A DNA stretch of 55,066 bases from JAHEEL01 sp964195545 (GCA_964195545.1 CAXMQQ010000031.1:1-55066), one strand, 5' to 3'. Shown: positions 1-8,873, counted from the first letter of the stretch. The notes: generated from the sequence alone by a model not told the origin. Made by a program: numbers and translations.

Positions 1-12
1 CCCGCCACCGAC

Positions 13-18
13 TAGCGT
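13..18 (+). promoter_or_regulatory. Putative -10 element (TAGCGT) for leaderless ROK kinase mRNA
   Basis: TAnnnT hexamer ending 7 bases before the ATG at 26, with no ribosome binding site between. The same arrangement recurs upstream of many operon-leading genes here. Confidence 0.4.
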
Positions 19-25
19 CCCCGCC

Positions 26-919
26 ATGGCACTCTTTGGCAGCATCGAGGGCGGCGGCACCAAGTTCGTGTGCGCGGTCGGAAGCACCCCTGACGATCTC
101 CGCGACATCGTCACGATCCCCACGACCACGCCTGATGAGACCCTCAACCGCGCGTTCTCCTTCCTCTCTGCACACGGACAACTCGATGCGATCGGCATCG
201 CCATGTTCGGTCCGTTGCATCTCGATCATTCGGCGGTCTTCTATGGCTCCGTGGGGGCGACGCCGAAATCCGGGTGGACCGGCGCCGAAGTCGTCGGTCG
301 ATTCCGCGAGGCGTTCGGCGTCCCGATCGGGTTCGACACGGACGTCAACGGGGCTGCTCTGGGCGAAGGCCGCTGGGGAGCAGGCCGAGGCCTCGATTCG
401 TTTCTGTATGTCACCGTTGGCACCGGTATCGGCGGGGGAGGGGTCATCAACGGTGAGCCCATGCACGGTCTCGTCCACCCTGAGATCGGTCATCTCAGGA
501 TTCCGCGCCACTCAGAGGATCGATTCCCTGGCCGCTGCCCGTTCCACGGCGACTGCCTCGAAGGGATGGCATCGGGACCGGCACTGGCAGAACGGTGGGG
601 CAGGCCGGCGGAGGAACTCCATACGGACACCGATCGGGTCATCGAATTCGAGGCCCACTCCCTTGGTCATGCCATGGCGAACCTCGTGCTCACCGTCTCA
701 CCGGAACGGATCATTCTCGGCGGCGGTGTGATGAAGATCCCCGGCCTGTTCTCCGCTACTCGCGAGCAGATGATTGACTCGCTCGGTAGCTATGTTCTGG
801 CACCGGTGCTCGACAGTGGAGGAGAGAGCTTCCTGGTAGCGCCGGAACTCGGCGATCGGTCCGGCATCGCAGGAGGCCTGGTGCTTGCCGAGCGTGCTGC
901 GTCCGGGTTGAACCGATGA
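26..919 (+). CDS. ROK-family sugar kinase (fructokinase-like)
   Basis: Predicted cytosolic ATP-dependent hexose kinase of the ROK family, 297 aa, the normal length. Visible are the N-terminal phosphate loop GGGTK (residues 9-13), the catalytic-Asp segment DTDVNGAALGE (about 105-115), the second glycine-rich loop VGTGIGGGG, and the ROK zinc site: HPEIGH near 151-156 followed by a Cys/His cluster CPFHGDC (about 171-177). The IEGGGTKF opening resembles the ScrK/GmuE fructokinase branch, so fructose is the likeliest substrate, but the sequence alone does not fix the sugar. There is no Shine-Dalgarno; a TAGCGT hexamer at 13-18 puts a leaderless start at the ATG. It is 45 bp upstream of the next operon and may be read through into it. 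Confidence 0.85.
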   Translation: MALFGSIEGGGTKFVCAVGSTPDDLRDIVTIPTTTPDETLNRAFSFLSAHGQLDAIGIAMFGPLHLDHSAVFYGSVGATPKSGWTGAEVVGRFREAFGVPIGFDTDVNGAALGEGRWGAGRGLDSFLYVTVGTGIGGGGVINGEPMHGLVHPEIGHLRIPRHSEDRFPGRCPFHGDCLEGMASGPALAERWGRPAEELHTDTDRVIEFEAHSLGHAMANLVLTVSPERIILGGGVMKIPGLFSATREQMIDSLGSYVLAPVLDSGGESFLVAPELGDRSGIAGGLVLAERAASGLNR

Positions 920-964
920 CGACGGCGTCCCCGTAGACTGAGTCCACCCGACCCGGATACTCGC

Positions 965-1882
965 ATGCGCCTTTCGATGAGAACCCTCTTCCTGACCGCG
1001 GCGGCTGCTGTGCTGATCGCCTCTTGCTCCGGCGCGTCGGTCGTTGCAACTGTCGATGACGCAACAGTGGAAGATGCCTCGGTCGTGGCACTGAGGACGG
1101 ACACGTCGGACAGCACCAATCACATCGCCGAGGAGTATCGGGCTGACTTGACCAACCTGATCTATCTCGAGGCTCAGAAGAACACCGCATACGAGGACTT
1201 CGGCCTGACGGACCTCGATGACCCGGATGCCATCGCGGCGAAGATCGCCAACCCAACAGCGGAGGAGGCTGAGATCTTCGCCAACGTCGCGAGCACTCCC
1301 GGCCGAACGGAGGCAACGGTTGCCGCTGTCTCCGAACAGTTCATCATCCGTGACGAGGTCACAGCCGCGCTCGCCGATGATGCCGAGTATCTCGCCGATG
1401 TCTTCGAGAATCAGCAGGAGATGCTGGTCGCCGTCTGTGCCCGCCACATCCTGACGGCAACGCCGGAAGAGGCTCTAGCGGCGAAGGCCAGGATTGAGGC
1501 CGGGGAAGACTTCGCCGCGGTTGCCGACGAGATCTCGCTCGACACGGGCAGCCCGGGCGGGCAGCTCCCATGTCCTACGCCGGCCGGTGGCTACGTGCCG
1601 GAGTTCTCCACGACTTCGGCGACCGCCCCGATTGGGGAACTGACCGATCCTGTGCCTTCCGAGTTCGGTTGGCACATCATGATCGTCGACGAGCGTACCG
1701 GCCCAGAGTCGCTCGACATGCTCCTCGCTGATCCGATCGCCTATCTCCATCCCAGCCTCATCGGCGACCTGTGGGTCGTCTGGGTCAACGACGCGATCCG
1801 CTCTGCCGACATCGAAGTGAGTTCGCAGATCGGGACGTGGGTGAACGAATCGCACGGCATCCTGCCACCACCGACTGGATGA
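965..1882 (+). CDS. SurA/PpiC-like parvulin foldase lipoprotein
   Basis: 305 aa exported lipoprotein. The N-terminus is a lipoprotein signal peptide with lipobox IAS-Cys21. Residues about 25-150 form a SurA-type helical N domain. Residues about 155-245 carry the PpiC/rotamase signature: HIL, then EAGEDFAAVADEISLD, the Gly-Gly turn, and the closing FGWHIMIVDER. Two cysteines flank this domain (VCARHIL and LPCPTP), a pairing common in actinobacterial extracytoplasmic parvulins and likely a disulfide. Predicted to assist folding of secreted proteins by prolyl cis-trans isomerisation at the outer face of the membrane. Its stop overlaps the mazG start (ATGA), so it begins a six-gene coupled operon. 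Confidence 0.8.
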   Translation: MRLSMRTLFLTAAAAVLIASCSGASVVATVDDATVEDASVVALRTDTSDSTNHIAEEYRADLTNLIYLEAQKNTAYEDFGLTDLDDPDAIAAKIANPTAEEAEIFANVASTPGRTEATVAAVSEQFIIRDEVTAALADDAEYLADVFENQQEMLVAVCARHILTATPEEALAAKARIEAGEDFAAVADEISLDTGSPGGQLPCPTPAGGYVPEFSTTSATAPIGELTDPVPSEFGWHIMIVDERTGPESLDMLLADPIAYLHPSLIGDLWVVWVNDAIRSADIEVSSQIGTWVNESHGILPPPTG

Positions 1883-3387
1883 CGCGCCAGATCTCAATCG
1901 TTGGATTGGGTCCCGCCGGACTCGATCGTCTTCGGCGCCCCGATCTCGATCGCCTGACCGATCCGGGGACAATGTTGATCCTACGAACAGTGGAACATCC
2001 AGCGGCCGCAGCCCTGGAGGGAATGCGTCCGGTTGTTTCGTGCGACGACCTGTACGAGACCGCAGACGACTTCGACGGCGTCTACTCAGCGATCGTCGAC
2101 CGGGTCATGGCCGCAGCCCGAACCGGACCCGTTTCCTATGCCGTTCCCGGCAGCGCCATCGTTGGGGAGCGCGCCGCGTCGCTGTTGGTATCTGCGGCGG
2201 CCCTCGAGGGAATACCGTGCACCGTTGTTCCCGGCGAGTCGTTTCTTGACCTTGCTTGCATCGCTGTTGGCATCGATCCAATCGCAGACGGGCTCCAGAT
2301 ACTCGATGCACGAGCACTTCCGGATCCGCTGCCCCTCCACCTCCCATCGCTCATCACACAGATCGATTCGCCGCTCGTTGCGGGAGAGGTTGCCCTCACC
2401 CTCGGACGGATACTGTCGGAGTCCTTCACGGTCACCATGTTGGATCGTGTCGGCGATGACGATGCAACGGTCACGGAGATGACCATCGCCGATCTGCCGA
2501 GGGCAGATACGGGCCCACGATCAACACTGTTCGTGCCGGCCGCCGACGTTGGTTGGCACGGGCTCATTGCTACGAACCGAATCCTGCGAAGTGAGTGCCC
2601 GTGGGACGCGAAGCAGACGCACCACACGCTCGTCAGCCACCTCATCGAAGAGACGTACGAGACCGTTGATGCCATCAGCGCCCTCCCGGTCGAAGCCCCC
2701 GCAGGCGATATCGACCTCGGGGACTATCTGCTCCTCGAGGAGGAGCTCGGTGATCTGCTCCTCCAGATCGTCTTTCATGCCGGTCTCGCCGCAGAGGCAG
2801 GCGCATTCGACGTCGACGAAGTGGCAGAAGGAATTCGCCGCAAGATCGTGAGTCGTCATCCCCATGTGTTCGGAGACGTCATCGCCGACGATGTCGATGA
2901 TGTCCTTGCTAACTGGGAAGAACTGAAGAATGCCGAGAAGGGTCGAGAGTCCCTGATGGACGACATCCCGACGGCTCTTCCCGGGATCGCCAGGGCAGAC
3001 AAGGTCCAGCGACGTGTCGCGTCGGTGGGCTTCGATTGGCCGGATGACGAACCCGTATTCTCCAAGGTGGAAGAAGAGCTCGAGGAGCTTCGCGAGGTGA
3101 AGAACAACCGTGACCTCGCCACGGCAGAACTCGGCGACCTCCTCTTCGCCGTTGTCAACCTTGCCAGACACCTCGATGTTGACCCCGAGATCGCGCTATC
3201 CCGCGCCAACGACACGTTCGCGGCCCGCTTCCGGGTTGTGGAGCGACTCGCCGGTGACGCAGGGCATCGACTTCGCGACATCGACCTGATCGAACTCGAT
3301 CGGCTCTGGGAGATGTCGAAGATCGAACTATCCACGATCGAAACCGAATCCTCGTTTACCCTCAAACCCGAAAGGAACGAACCATGA
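1879..3387 (+). CDS. mazG: MazG nucleotide pyrophosphohydrolase with N-terminal tetrapyrrole methylase-like domain
   Basis: 502 aa, starting at the ATG that overlaps the preceding stop (ATGA). Residues 1-215 form a SAM-dependent tetrapyrrole-methylase-like fold (opening ISIVGLGPAGLDRL, SAYAVPGS-like segment near 95). Residues 225-500 hold two MazG units: CPWDAKQTHHTL, EETYETVDAI, EEELGDLLLQIVFHA, then EEELEELREV and AELGDLLFAVVNLAR, giving the E-E-x-x-E/E-x-x-D metal sites. MazG hydrolyses (d)NTPs to NMP and pyrophosphate, removing aberrant nucleotides and modulating alarmone levels. The fusion matches the Bacillus YabN architecture; whether the methylase half is active is unknown. The stop overlaps the eno start. 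Confidence 0.9.
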   Translation: MTRQISIVGLGPAGLDRLRRPDLDRLTDPGTMLILRTVEHPAAAALEGMRPVVSCDDLYETADDFDGVYSAIVDRVMAAARTGPVSYAVPGSAIVGERAASLLVSAAALEGIPCTVVPGESFLDLACIAVGIDPIADGLQILDARALPDPLPLHLPSLITQIDSPLVAGEVALTLGRILSESFTVTMLDRVGDDDATVTEMTIADLPRADTGPRSTLFVPAADVGWHGLIATNRILRSECPWDAKQTHHTLVSHLIEETYETVDAISALPVEAPAGDIDLGDYLLLEEELGDLLLQIVFHAGLAAEAGAFDVDEVAEGIRRKIVSRHPHVFGDVIADDVDDVLANWEELKNAEKGRESLMDDIPTALPGIARADKVQRRVASVGFDWPDDEPVFSKVEEELEELREVKNNRDLATAELGDLLFAVVNLARHLDVDPEIALSRANDTFAARFRVVERLAGDAGHRLRDIDLIELDRLWEMSKIELSTIETESSFTLKPERNEP

Positions 3388-4655
3388 TGCGCATCGAGAC
3401 AATCACAGCACGCGAGGTCCTCGATTCCCGGGGAAACCCGACCGTCGAAGCCGAGGTGACGCTCTCCGGAGGCGCCACGGGATGGGCGATCGTGCCGTCC
3501 GGGGCATCGACCGGTGCGTCGGAAGCCGTCGAGCTTCGCGATGGCGGCGAGCGCTACGGAGGCAAGGGCGTTCTGAAGGCTGTTGAGAACGTGAATGAAC
3601 GGATCGCTCCTGCGCTCTTCGGTGTCGATGCGACCCGTCAAGAGCGCGTCGATCAGATCATGCTCGATCTCGATGGCACGCCCAATAAGGCGAATCTGGG
3701 CGCGAACGCCATTCTCGCGGTCTCTCTCGCCGTGTCACGCGCTGCTGCGGAGGCCGTCGGCCTGCCGCTGTACCGCTACCTCGGCGGAACCGACGGCCGT
3801 CTTATGCCAACGCCCTGCTTCAACGTCCTCAACGGGGGCGCCCATGCCGCGAACTCGGTAGATGTGCAGGAGTTCATGCTGGTTCCCGGCGGCCTGCCGT
3901 CGTACCGGAAGTCGATGCAGGCCGGTGTCGAGACATACCATGCTCTCAAGAAGGTTCTCGCCGGGCGCGGGCTGACGACGAACGTCGGCGACGAAGGTGG
4001 ATTCGCCCCGGATCTTCCGGACGATCGCGCAGTGCTCGACATCATCCTCGAAGCCATCGAGACTGCCGGCTACAAGCCGGGCGAGGAGATATCGATCGCT
4101 CTCGACGTCGCAGCGAGTGAGATCTACCACTCCGGTCGCTATCGGCTGTCGGGCGCTGAACTCACTTCCGAGGAGATGGTCGAGCACCTCGCGGGACTCG
4201 TAGACGACTATCCGATCGTCTCGATTGAAGACGGTCTCGACGAAGCCGACTGGGACGGATGGGTTCTCCTGAACGAGCGCCTCGGCAGCCGGATTCAGCT
4301 TGTCGGTGACGACCTGCTCGTGACCAACGAGGAATTCCTCATCAAGTCGATCGACCTGGACGCAGCGAACGCCATCCTGATCAAGGTGAACCAGATCGGC
4401 ACCCTGTCCGAGACGCTCCACACGATGAGTACCGCATCGCTGAACGGCTACGGCCGCATGGTGAGCCACCGTTCGGGTGACACGGAGGATCCGTATATCG
4501 CCCACCTCGCCGTCGCCACAAATGCAGGTCAGATCAAGACCGGGGCTCCGGCACGCGGAGAGCGGACTGCGAAGTACAACGAACTGCTCCGGATCGAAGC
4601 AGATCTCGAAGATGATGCCCGGTTCGCCGGATGGGCACCGTTCAAGGTGAGTTGA
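3384..4655 (+). CDS. eno: Enolase
   Basis: 423 aa, full length for bacterial enolase (2-phosphoglycerate to phosphoenolpyruvate, glycolysis). Diagnostic segments include the N-terminal AREVLDSRGNPTVE, the substrate loop SGASTGASEAVELRD, the NVGDEGGFAP block with catalytic Glu, the Mg2+ ligands in ALDVAASEIY, SIEDGLDEADWDGW and VGDDLLVTN, and the catalytic region ILIKVNQIGTLSET followed by MVSHRSGDTEDPYIA and IKTGAPARGERTAKYNELLRI. An AAAGGAA ribosome binding site lies about 8 bases upstream. The start overlaps the mazG stop and the stop shares one base with the ftsB-like start (TGATG), so expression is translationally coupled to both neighbours. The mazG-eno-ftsB order is typical of actinobacteria. 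Confidence 0.98.
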   Translation: MMRIETITAREVLDSRGNPTVEAEVTLSGGATGWAIVPSGASTGASEAVELRDGGERYGGKGVLKAVENVNERIAPALFGVDATRQERVDQIMLDLDGTPNKANLGANAILAVSLAVSRAAAEAVGLPLYRYLGGTDGRLMPTPCFNVLNGGAHAANSVDVQEFMLVPGGLPSYRKSMQAGVETYHALKKVLAGRGLTTNVGDEGGFAPDLPDDRAVLDIILEAIETAGYKPGEEISIALDVAASEIYHSGRYRLSGAELTSEEMVEHLAGLVDDYPIVSIEDGLDEADWDGWVLLNERLGSRIQLVGDDLLVTNEEFLIKSIDLDAANAILIKVNQIGTLSETLHTMSTASLNGYGRMVSHRSGDTEDPYIAHLAVATNAGQIKTGAPARGERTAKYNELLRIEADLEDDARFAGWAPFKVS

Positions 4656-5083
4656 TGACAGAAACGCTCGAGCGCACCACGGAGACGGCATCACCCAGAA
4701 AGCAACGCTGGGGATGGGCGCTGGCCGTGGTGCTACTTGGAGCTCTTGCCCTCACGGTTTCGGGGATTCTCCCGTTTCGTCAACTCGTTTCCCAGCAACG
4801 TCAGATCGAACGCTCGCAGGACCAACTCACTGCTCTCGAGCGGGAGAACCAGGTGCTGAGTGATGACATTGCCATGCTCGGCACCGACGCCGAGATCGAA
4901 CGCATCGCCCGCGAGCAGTACGGGTTGGTGAGGCCCGGCGAGGTCGCATACGTCGTCGTAACTCCAAGAGAAACGGCGGTCGTCGTCGCGCAACCGGATC
5001 TGGTTGTGCGGTCCGATGAGCGGACCTGGTGGCAGAGAGTGTGGGACTTCATCACGGGAGACGACGTCAACTCTGATGGATGA
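4655..5083 (+). CDS. FtsB/DivIC-type septum formation initiator protein
   Basis: 142 aa single-pass membrane protein. About 20 polar residues precede one transmembrane helix (WGWALAVVLLGALALTVSGI), then a coiled coil (LVSQQRQIERSQDQLTALERENQVLSDDIAMLG) and the conserved IERIAREQYGLVRPGE signature of the DivIC/FtsB family. Such proteins bridge FtsL and FtsQ in the divisome and act outside the membrane at mid-cell. The start chosen is the ATG overlapping the eno stop, rather than an upstream in-frame ATG inside eno. Position immediately after eno matches Rv1024 in mycobacteria. The C-terminal 45 residues are hydrophilic and ordered only weakly by eye. Confidence 0.85.
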   Translation: MTETLERTTETASPRKQRWGWALAVVLLGALALTVSGILPFRQLVSQQRQIERSQDQLTALERENQVLSDDIAMLGTDAEIERIAREQYGLVRPGEVAYVVVTPRETAVVVAQPDLVVRSDERTWWQRVWDFITGDDVNSDG

Positions 5084-5603
5084 TCGCAGCGTCGTCGAGG
5101 CGCAGATCGGCCGACCACCCCGTTCAGCAATCGATGCTACTGCTCGATGTCATCTCGGGCTCCCGGTCGTGATCACGGTGCCACCGCTGCTCGATGACGA
5201 CACACCATTCCCGACGCTCTACTGGCTGACTTGTCCTCTCGCGAGCAAACGTATCGGGAGAATCGAAGCGGGGGGAGGGGTCCGTAGAGCTGAGATACTG
5301 CTGGCTGAGCATCCTGACCTCTCAGACCGACACGGAGCCGCTGCGGAGCGCTATCGCTCAACCAGGGACGCGATGGTTCCCGATGGACACTCCGGGCATC
5401 AGCCGACCGGTGGGGTCGGAGGAACAGGTGCGGGTGTCAAGTGCCTCCACGCCCACTACGCAGACACTGCTGCCGGCAACGACAACCCCGTCGGTGAGTG
5501 GACCGCTGCACAGATCGAGCCGCTCGATTGCTCGGTGGGGTGTGTTGTCGGCGCGGCTGACGAAGCCGCTATCAAGAATCCGGGCTGGACCGAACCTCGA
5601 TGA
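5076..5603 (+). CDS. DUF501 family protein
   Basis: 175 aa. Matches the actinobacterial DUF501 family by its opening (VEAQIGRPPRSAIDATARCHLGLPVVITVPP), the block FPTLYWLTCPLASKRIGRIEAGG, the C-terminal KCLHAHYADTAAGNDNPVGE and several conserved cysteines and histidines (YWLTC, KCLHAH). The Cys/His pattern could bind metal, but no function is established for the family. The ATG at 5076 overlaps the ftsB-like gene by 8 bases and the stop overlaps the exopolyphosphatase start (ATGA). Conserved co-location with eno, ftsB and ppx is the main clue to its role. Confidence 0.85.
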   Translation: MDDRSVVEAQIGRPPRSAIDATARCHLGLPVVITVPPLLDDDTPFPTLYWLTCPLASKRIGRIEAGGGVRRAEILLAEHPDLSDRHGAAAERYRSTRDAMVPDGHSGHQPTGGVGGTGAGVKCLHAHYADTAAGNDNPVGEWTAAQIEPLDCSVGCVVGAADEAAIKNPGWTEPR

Positions 5604-6493
5604 TCGCTGGTGTCGTTGACATCGGGACCAATTCCATGCGTCTTCTGGTGGTCGACGATGGGAGAGAACGGGCACGCGAAGTATCGGTCACCGCTCTTGG
5701 GTCCGGGATCGATAGAACCGGTCGTTTCAACCAGGAGCGCGCGACCGCCACCCTGGAGGTACTTGGCCGATACGGCGAAACGATGGATCGCCTCGGCGTC
5801 GAACGGCGGAGAGCCGTGGCGACGTCCGCGACACGTGACGCGGAAGATGGCGCAGCGTTCATCATGAAGGCGGCGCGGGTCCTTGGTGTCGTTCCGGAGG
5901 TGATCTCAGGAACGGAGGAGGCCGCGCTCTCGTACCTTGGCGCTACGGCTTCGTTTGATGATCGAGTTCCCACGGTGGTGATTGACATCGGCGGAGGATC
6001 GACCGAGTTCGTGTACGGGAACGCAACGATGACGTCGGCAAGGAGCATCGACCTCGGATCGATTCGCCTCACCGAGCGCCTTCTCCCGTCTCGGCCGACA
6101 CCGGAAGCGGATCTGAGGAAGTCCCGTCTTGCGGCGGCGGAGGCGTTCCTCGCGGCACCGTCGTCGGACTCACCGGAACGAGCGATCGGTGTCGCCGGGT
6201 CGTTCACAAGCCTCGCCGCGATCGGCCTCGATCTCCCCGAATATCACCGGGCCCGTGTCCACGGCGCGATCCTGACCGCTGCTGAGATCCGCGATCTGAT
6301 CGAGCGGCTCTCAACGATGTCCATCGCAGAGGCCGCGGCGATCCCGTCGCTGGACCCGAATCGTGCGCCGGTGATCCTCGCAGGAGCGATCCTGGCCGAG
6401 GCAGCGCTCGCTGCGATCGGATTCGATCAGATCACCGTGAGCGAAGACGACCTGCTCGATGGCATGGCCATCGAGGTCGTCCGTAGTTCGTAG
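5600..6493 (+). CDS. ppx: Exopolyphosphatase / Ppx-GppA family phosphatase
   Basis: 297 aa, the short two-domain actinobacterial form (E. coli Ppx is over 500 aa). ASKHA-fold motifs are present: phosphate-1 loop DIGTNSMRLLVVD (residues 7-19), SATRDAEDG, ISGTEEAALSYLGA, the phosphate-2 loop VVIDIGGGSTEFVYG with the catalytic-Glu context, and a late GVAGSFTSLAAIGL adenosine-like loop. Predicted to degrade inorganic polyphosphate processively or hydrolyse pppGpp in the cytosol; the family cannot be split further by eye. It ends the coupled operon (ATGA overlap with DUF501). Ten bases separate its stop from the convergent EF-G-like gene. Confidence 0.88.
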   Translation: MIAGVVDIGTNSMRLLVVDDGRERAREVSVTALGSGIDRTGRFNQERATATLEVLGRYGETMDRLGVERRRAVATSATRDAEDGAAFIMKAARVLGVVPEVISGTEEAALSYLGATASFDDRVPTVVIDIGGGSTEFVYGNATMTSARSIDLGSIRLTERLLPSRPTPEADLRKSRLAAAEAFLAAPSSDSPERAIGVAGSFTSLAAIGLDLPEYHRARVHGAILTAAEIRDLIERLSTMSIAEAAAIPSLDPNRAPVILAGAILAEAALAAIGFDQITVSEDDLLDGMAIEVVRSS

Positions 6494-6500
6494 CCCGATC

Positions 6501-6514
6501 TGCTACTTGCTACT
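6501..6514. repeat. Heptamer tandem repeat, TGCTACT x2, over the EF-G-like stop codon
   Basis: Two perfect copies of TGCTACT followed by a related TTCTTCT unit. On the minus strand the units read AGTAGCA and include the stop codon of the EF-G-like gene. This is the shortest member of the window's heptamer family and could be chance if taken alone. Confidence 0.45.
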
Positions 6515-8590
6515 TTCTTCTTCTAGCTCTTTCACTACCTGGTCTGCCATGTGGGACGGCATCTCCTGGTAGTGCTCGTGGCTCGCGCTGAACTGACCCC
6601 AACCCTGCGTCAGGGACCGGAGATCGATCGCATAGTTCATGATCTCCGACGTTGGGACGAGTGCGGTGATGAGTTGGCGTCCACCGGAAGCAGCCTCGGT
6701 TCCCTGCAACTGTCCGCGGCGTGACGATAGATCGCCCATCACATCGCCCTGGTAGCCAGCAGGAACGACGACCTTGAGTTGTGACACCGGTTCGAGCATG
6801 ACCGGCCCTGCCTGTTCCATGGCAGCCTTGAAGCCGAGACGTCCCGCCATCTTGAAACTCATCTCCGATGAGTCGACCGAGTGGTACTTCCCGTCGTAGA
6901 CCGCGACCTGCACGTCGACGACCGGGAATCCGCGGCTGCCGCCGTCCGCCATCGTCTCCCTGACACCCTTCTCGACGGCCGGGATGAACTGCCGCGGGAT
7001 GGAACCCCCTTTGATCTCGTCCGCGAACTCGAAGCCGGAGCCGCCCGGCAGCGGGCTCACGCGAAGGAAACAGACACCGTACTGGCCGTGGCCGCCGGTC
7101 TGCTTCTTGTACTTCCCTTCAGCCTGGGCAGAGCGCGAGATCGTTTCGCGATAGGGAACCTTGGCCTTTGTGGTCTCGACGAGAACGCCGAACTTTCGCT
7201 CTAGGCGTTCGAGCGTGATAGTGAGGTGTGTCTCGCCCATGCCCCACAGCAGTGTCTGCTTGGTTTCGCTATTGCGCTCGAGTCTCAGCGCTGGATCCTC
7301 GGCGAGAACCCGGCGAAGTGCGTTCGCGAGTTTGTCCTCGTCTGCCTGAGTCTTGGCCGTCACTGCGATAGCGAGAACGGGTTCGGGCCTGTCGACGGGC
7401 GGGAGCGTGACCGGTTTGTGCTTCGGAGCGAGCGTGTCACCCGTCGCCGTGTCAGAGAGCTTTGCGACGGCAACGATGTCTCCCGCCGGGGAGGACGCAA
7501 CGAGTTCGGTCTCTTTGCCGACCATCGTGGCGATCTTCGCCAGTTTCTCGTCTGAGCCGGAGCGACTGTTCGCGAGCGTCGTTTCGGGCTTGAGCGTGCC
7601 AGACCGGACCCTCATCAACGAGATCTGTCCCACGTATGGATCGGCGATGGTCTTGAACACGAAAGCCAGTGGATCACCGGCCACGTCGGAGATGACTTCG
7701 ATGGACTGATCGCCGGCTTTGACCACCATCGGGGGACGATCCGTAGGCGCCGGACCGAGCTCCGTGATGAAGTCGGCGAGTCGGTCGACGGCAATCGGCC
7801 CGGTGGCAGAACCGCACACGACCGGGAATACCGTGGCCTCCGCGATTCCCTTCGCCATCGTGTGCTCGAGTTCGGGAACCGAAGGTATGTCGCCTTCGAA
7901 ATATCGCTCGAGCATGGCATCGTCGGCCACAACAATTCCTTCGACCAGGTTGTCGTGGATCTCGTGCTCGCGACTCGACATCTCCTCCGGTATCTCAACC
8001 TCTTCTGCCTGGCCCGAGTCGTAGAGGTAGGCCTTGTCGCGGAAGAGATCTGCGATGCCGTGGAAGCTCTCTTGCTCGCCGATTGGCAACTCGATGGGAG
8101 CGATGCCGGCACCGAAGCGATCGCGAAGCTGGTCGAGAGTCCGATCGAATGACGCCCGATCCTTGTCGAGCTTGTTGATGAACACCATGCGAGGCACACG
8201 GAGATCGTCAGCGACATTCCAGGCGTACTCGGTCTGGACTTCGACTCCGTCCACTGCGGATACAACGAAGATGGCGAGATCGGAGACGCGCAGGGCGGCA
8301 TGGACGTCACCGACGAAATCGGCATAACCGGGCGTGTCGATCAGATTGATCTTGAAGCCCTTCCATACGAACGGTGCGAGGGCGAGTGAGAGAGACATCC
8401 CTCGGGCATGCTCCTCTGGATCGAAGTCGGTCACCGTGGTGCCGTCCTCGACCCTTCCGAGGCGTTGGATGGTGCCGGCGCGGTAGAGCAGCGCCTCGGC
8501 GAGAGTGGTCTTGCCGGCACCAGAGTGTCCGACGAGAGCGACGTTCCGAATCTTGTCCGGTGAGAACACCTTCACTGCGAGAGCCTCCAT
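6503..8590 (-). CDS. Elongation factor G-like GTPase (FusA2-type)
   Basis: 695 aa, all five EF-G domains. G1 is GHSGAGKT (21-28), switch II is DTPGYADF, G4 is NKLDKD. Switch I is divergent: DFDPEEHARGMSLSLA replaces the usual D..EQERGITI. Domain IV has GGHGQYGVCFLRVSPL and domain V has EPVSQLKVVVPAGYQGDVMGDL. This matches the actinobacterial EF-G2/FusA2 paralogue, not canonical FusA, which normally sits with rpsL/rpsG and tufA. Its role in translation is uncertain (no demonstrated translocase activity for FusA2-type proteins). The ATG at 8590 is chosen because the reading frame upstream is only the antisense of the tRNA-Leu gene. The stop lies within a heptamer repeat. Confidence 0.88.
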   Translation of the reverse strand: MEALAVKVFSPDKIRNVALVGHSGAGKTTLAEALLYRAGTIQRLGRVEDGTTVTDFDPEEHARGMSLSLALAPFVWKGFKINLIDTPGYADFVGDVHAALRVSDLAIFVVSAVDGVEVQTEYAWNVADDLRVPRMVFINKLDKDRASFDRTLDQLRDRFGAGIAPIELPIGEQESFHGIADLFRDKAYLYDSGQAEEVEIPEEMSSREHEIHDNLVEGIVVADDAMLERYFEGDIPSVPELEHTMAKGIAEATVFPVVCGSATGPIAVDRLADFITELGPAPTDRPPMVVKAGDQSIEVISDVAGDPLAFVFKTIADPYVGQISLMRVRSGTLKPETTLANSRSGSDEKLAKIATMVGKETELVASSPAGDIVAVAKLSDTATGDTLAPKHKPVTLPPVDRPEPVLAIAVTAKTQADEDKLANALRRVLAEDPALRLERNSETKQTLLWGMGETHLTITLERLERKFGVLVETTKAKVPYRETISRSAQAEGKYKKQTGGHGQYGVCFLRVSPLPGGSGFEFADEIKGGSIPRQFIPAVEKGVRETMADGGSRGFPVVDVQVAVYDGKYHSVDSSEMSFKMAGRLGFKAAMEQAGPVMLEPVSQLKVVVPAGYQGDVMGDLSSRRGQLQGTEAASGGRQLITALVPTSEIMNYAIDLRSLTQGWGQFSASHEHYQEMPSHMADQVVKELEEESSK

Positions 8591-8721
8591 GTTGTCGATT
8601 GACGACCAGATGCTACTCAAGGTCGCGTTGCATGCCATCTGCGACGCCCGCTGATTGGACACAGGACTAGCCTCGGTCCGTATCGTGGCGGGTCGCACGG
8701 CACCGCCAGATGCACGCGATG

Positions 8722-8805
8722 GCCCGGGTGGCGTAATCGGTAGACGCGGCGGTCTTAAACACCGCTGTCCTTCGGGACGTGGGGGTTCAAATCCCTCCCC
8801 GGGCA
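8722..8805 (+). tRNA. tRNA-Leu (anticodon UAA)
   Basis: 84-nt class II tRNA. The acceptor stem pairs GCCCGGG (8722-8728) with CCCGGGC (8798-8804), with A at 8805 as discriminator. The anticodon arm GCGGT-CTTAAAC-ACCGC places TAA in the loop, so it reads UUA (and UUG by wobble). A long variable arm (TGTCCTTCGGGACG) follows, as expected for leucine, then the T-loop TTCAAAT. No CCA is encoded; CTT follows, so the tail must be added enzymatically. Confidence 0.95.
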
Positions 8806-8810
8806 CTTTG

Positions 8811-8831
8811 ATCGGCGGCTTCGCCGCCGAT
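8811..8831 (+). terminator. Hairpin after tRNA-Leu
   Basis: Perfect 9-bp stem ATCGGCGGC / GCCGCCGAT with a 3-base TTC loop, 5 bases after the tRNA. No T-run follows, as is common for actinobacterial terminators. It also lies at the end of the convergent gene at 8853. Confidence 0.6.
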
Positions 8832-8873
8832 GTACTCGGTACTCAGCACGGATTACGGAATACCCAATCCAAG
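8832..8873. repeat. Heptamer tandem repeat (six units) over the 3' end of a membrane protein gene
   Basis: Units read GTACTCG, GTACTCA, GCACGGA, TTACGGA, ATACCCA, ATCCAAG in strict 7-base register. On the minus strand they contain the TAA stop and encode the last six residues (LGLGIP region) of the 115-aa membrane protein. Confidence 0.6.

Noticed and set aside
8591..8806. N-terminal extension of the EF-G-like protein
   Set aside because: The extra residues are the antisense translation of tRNA-Leu; the ATG at 8590 matches the start of the family.
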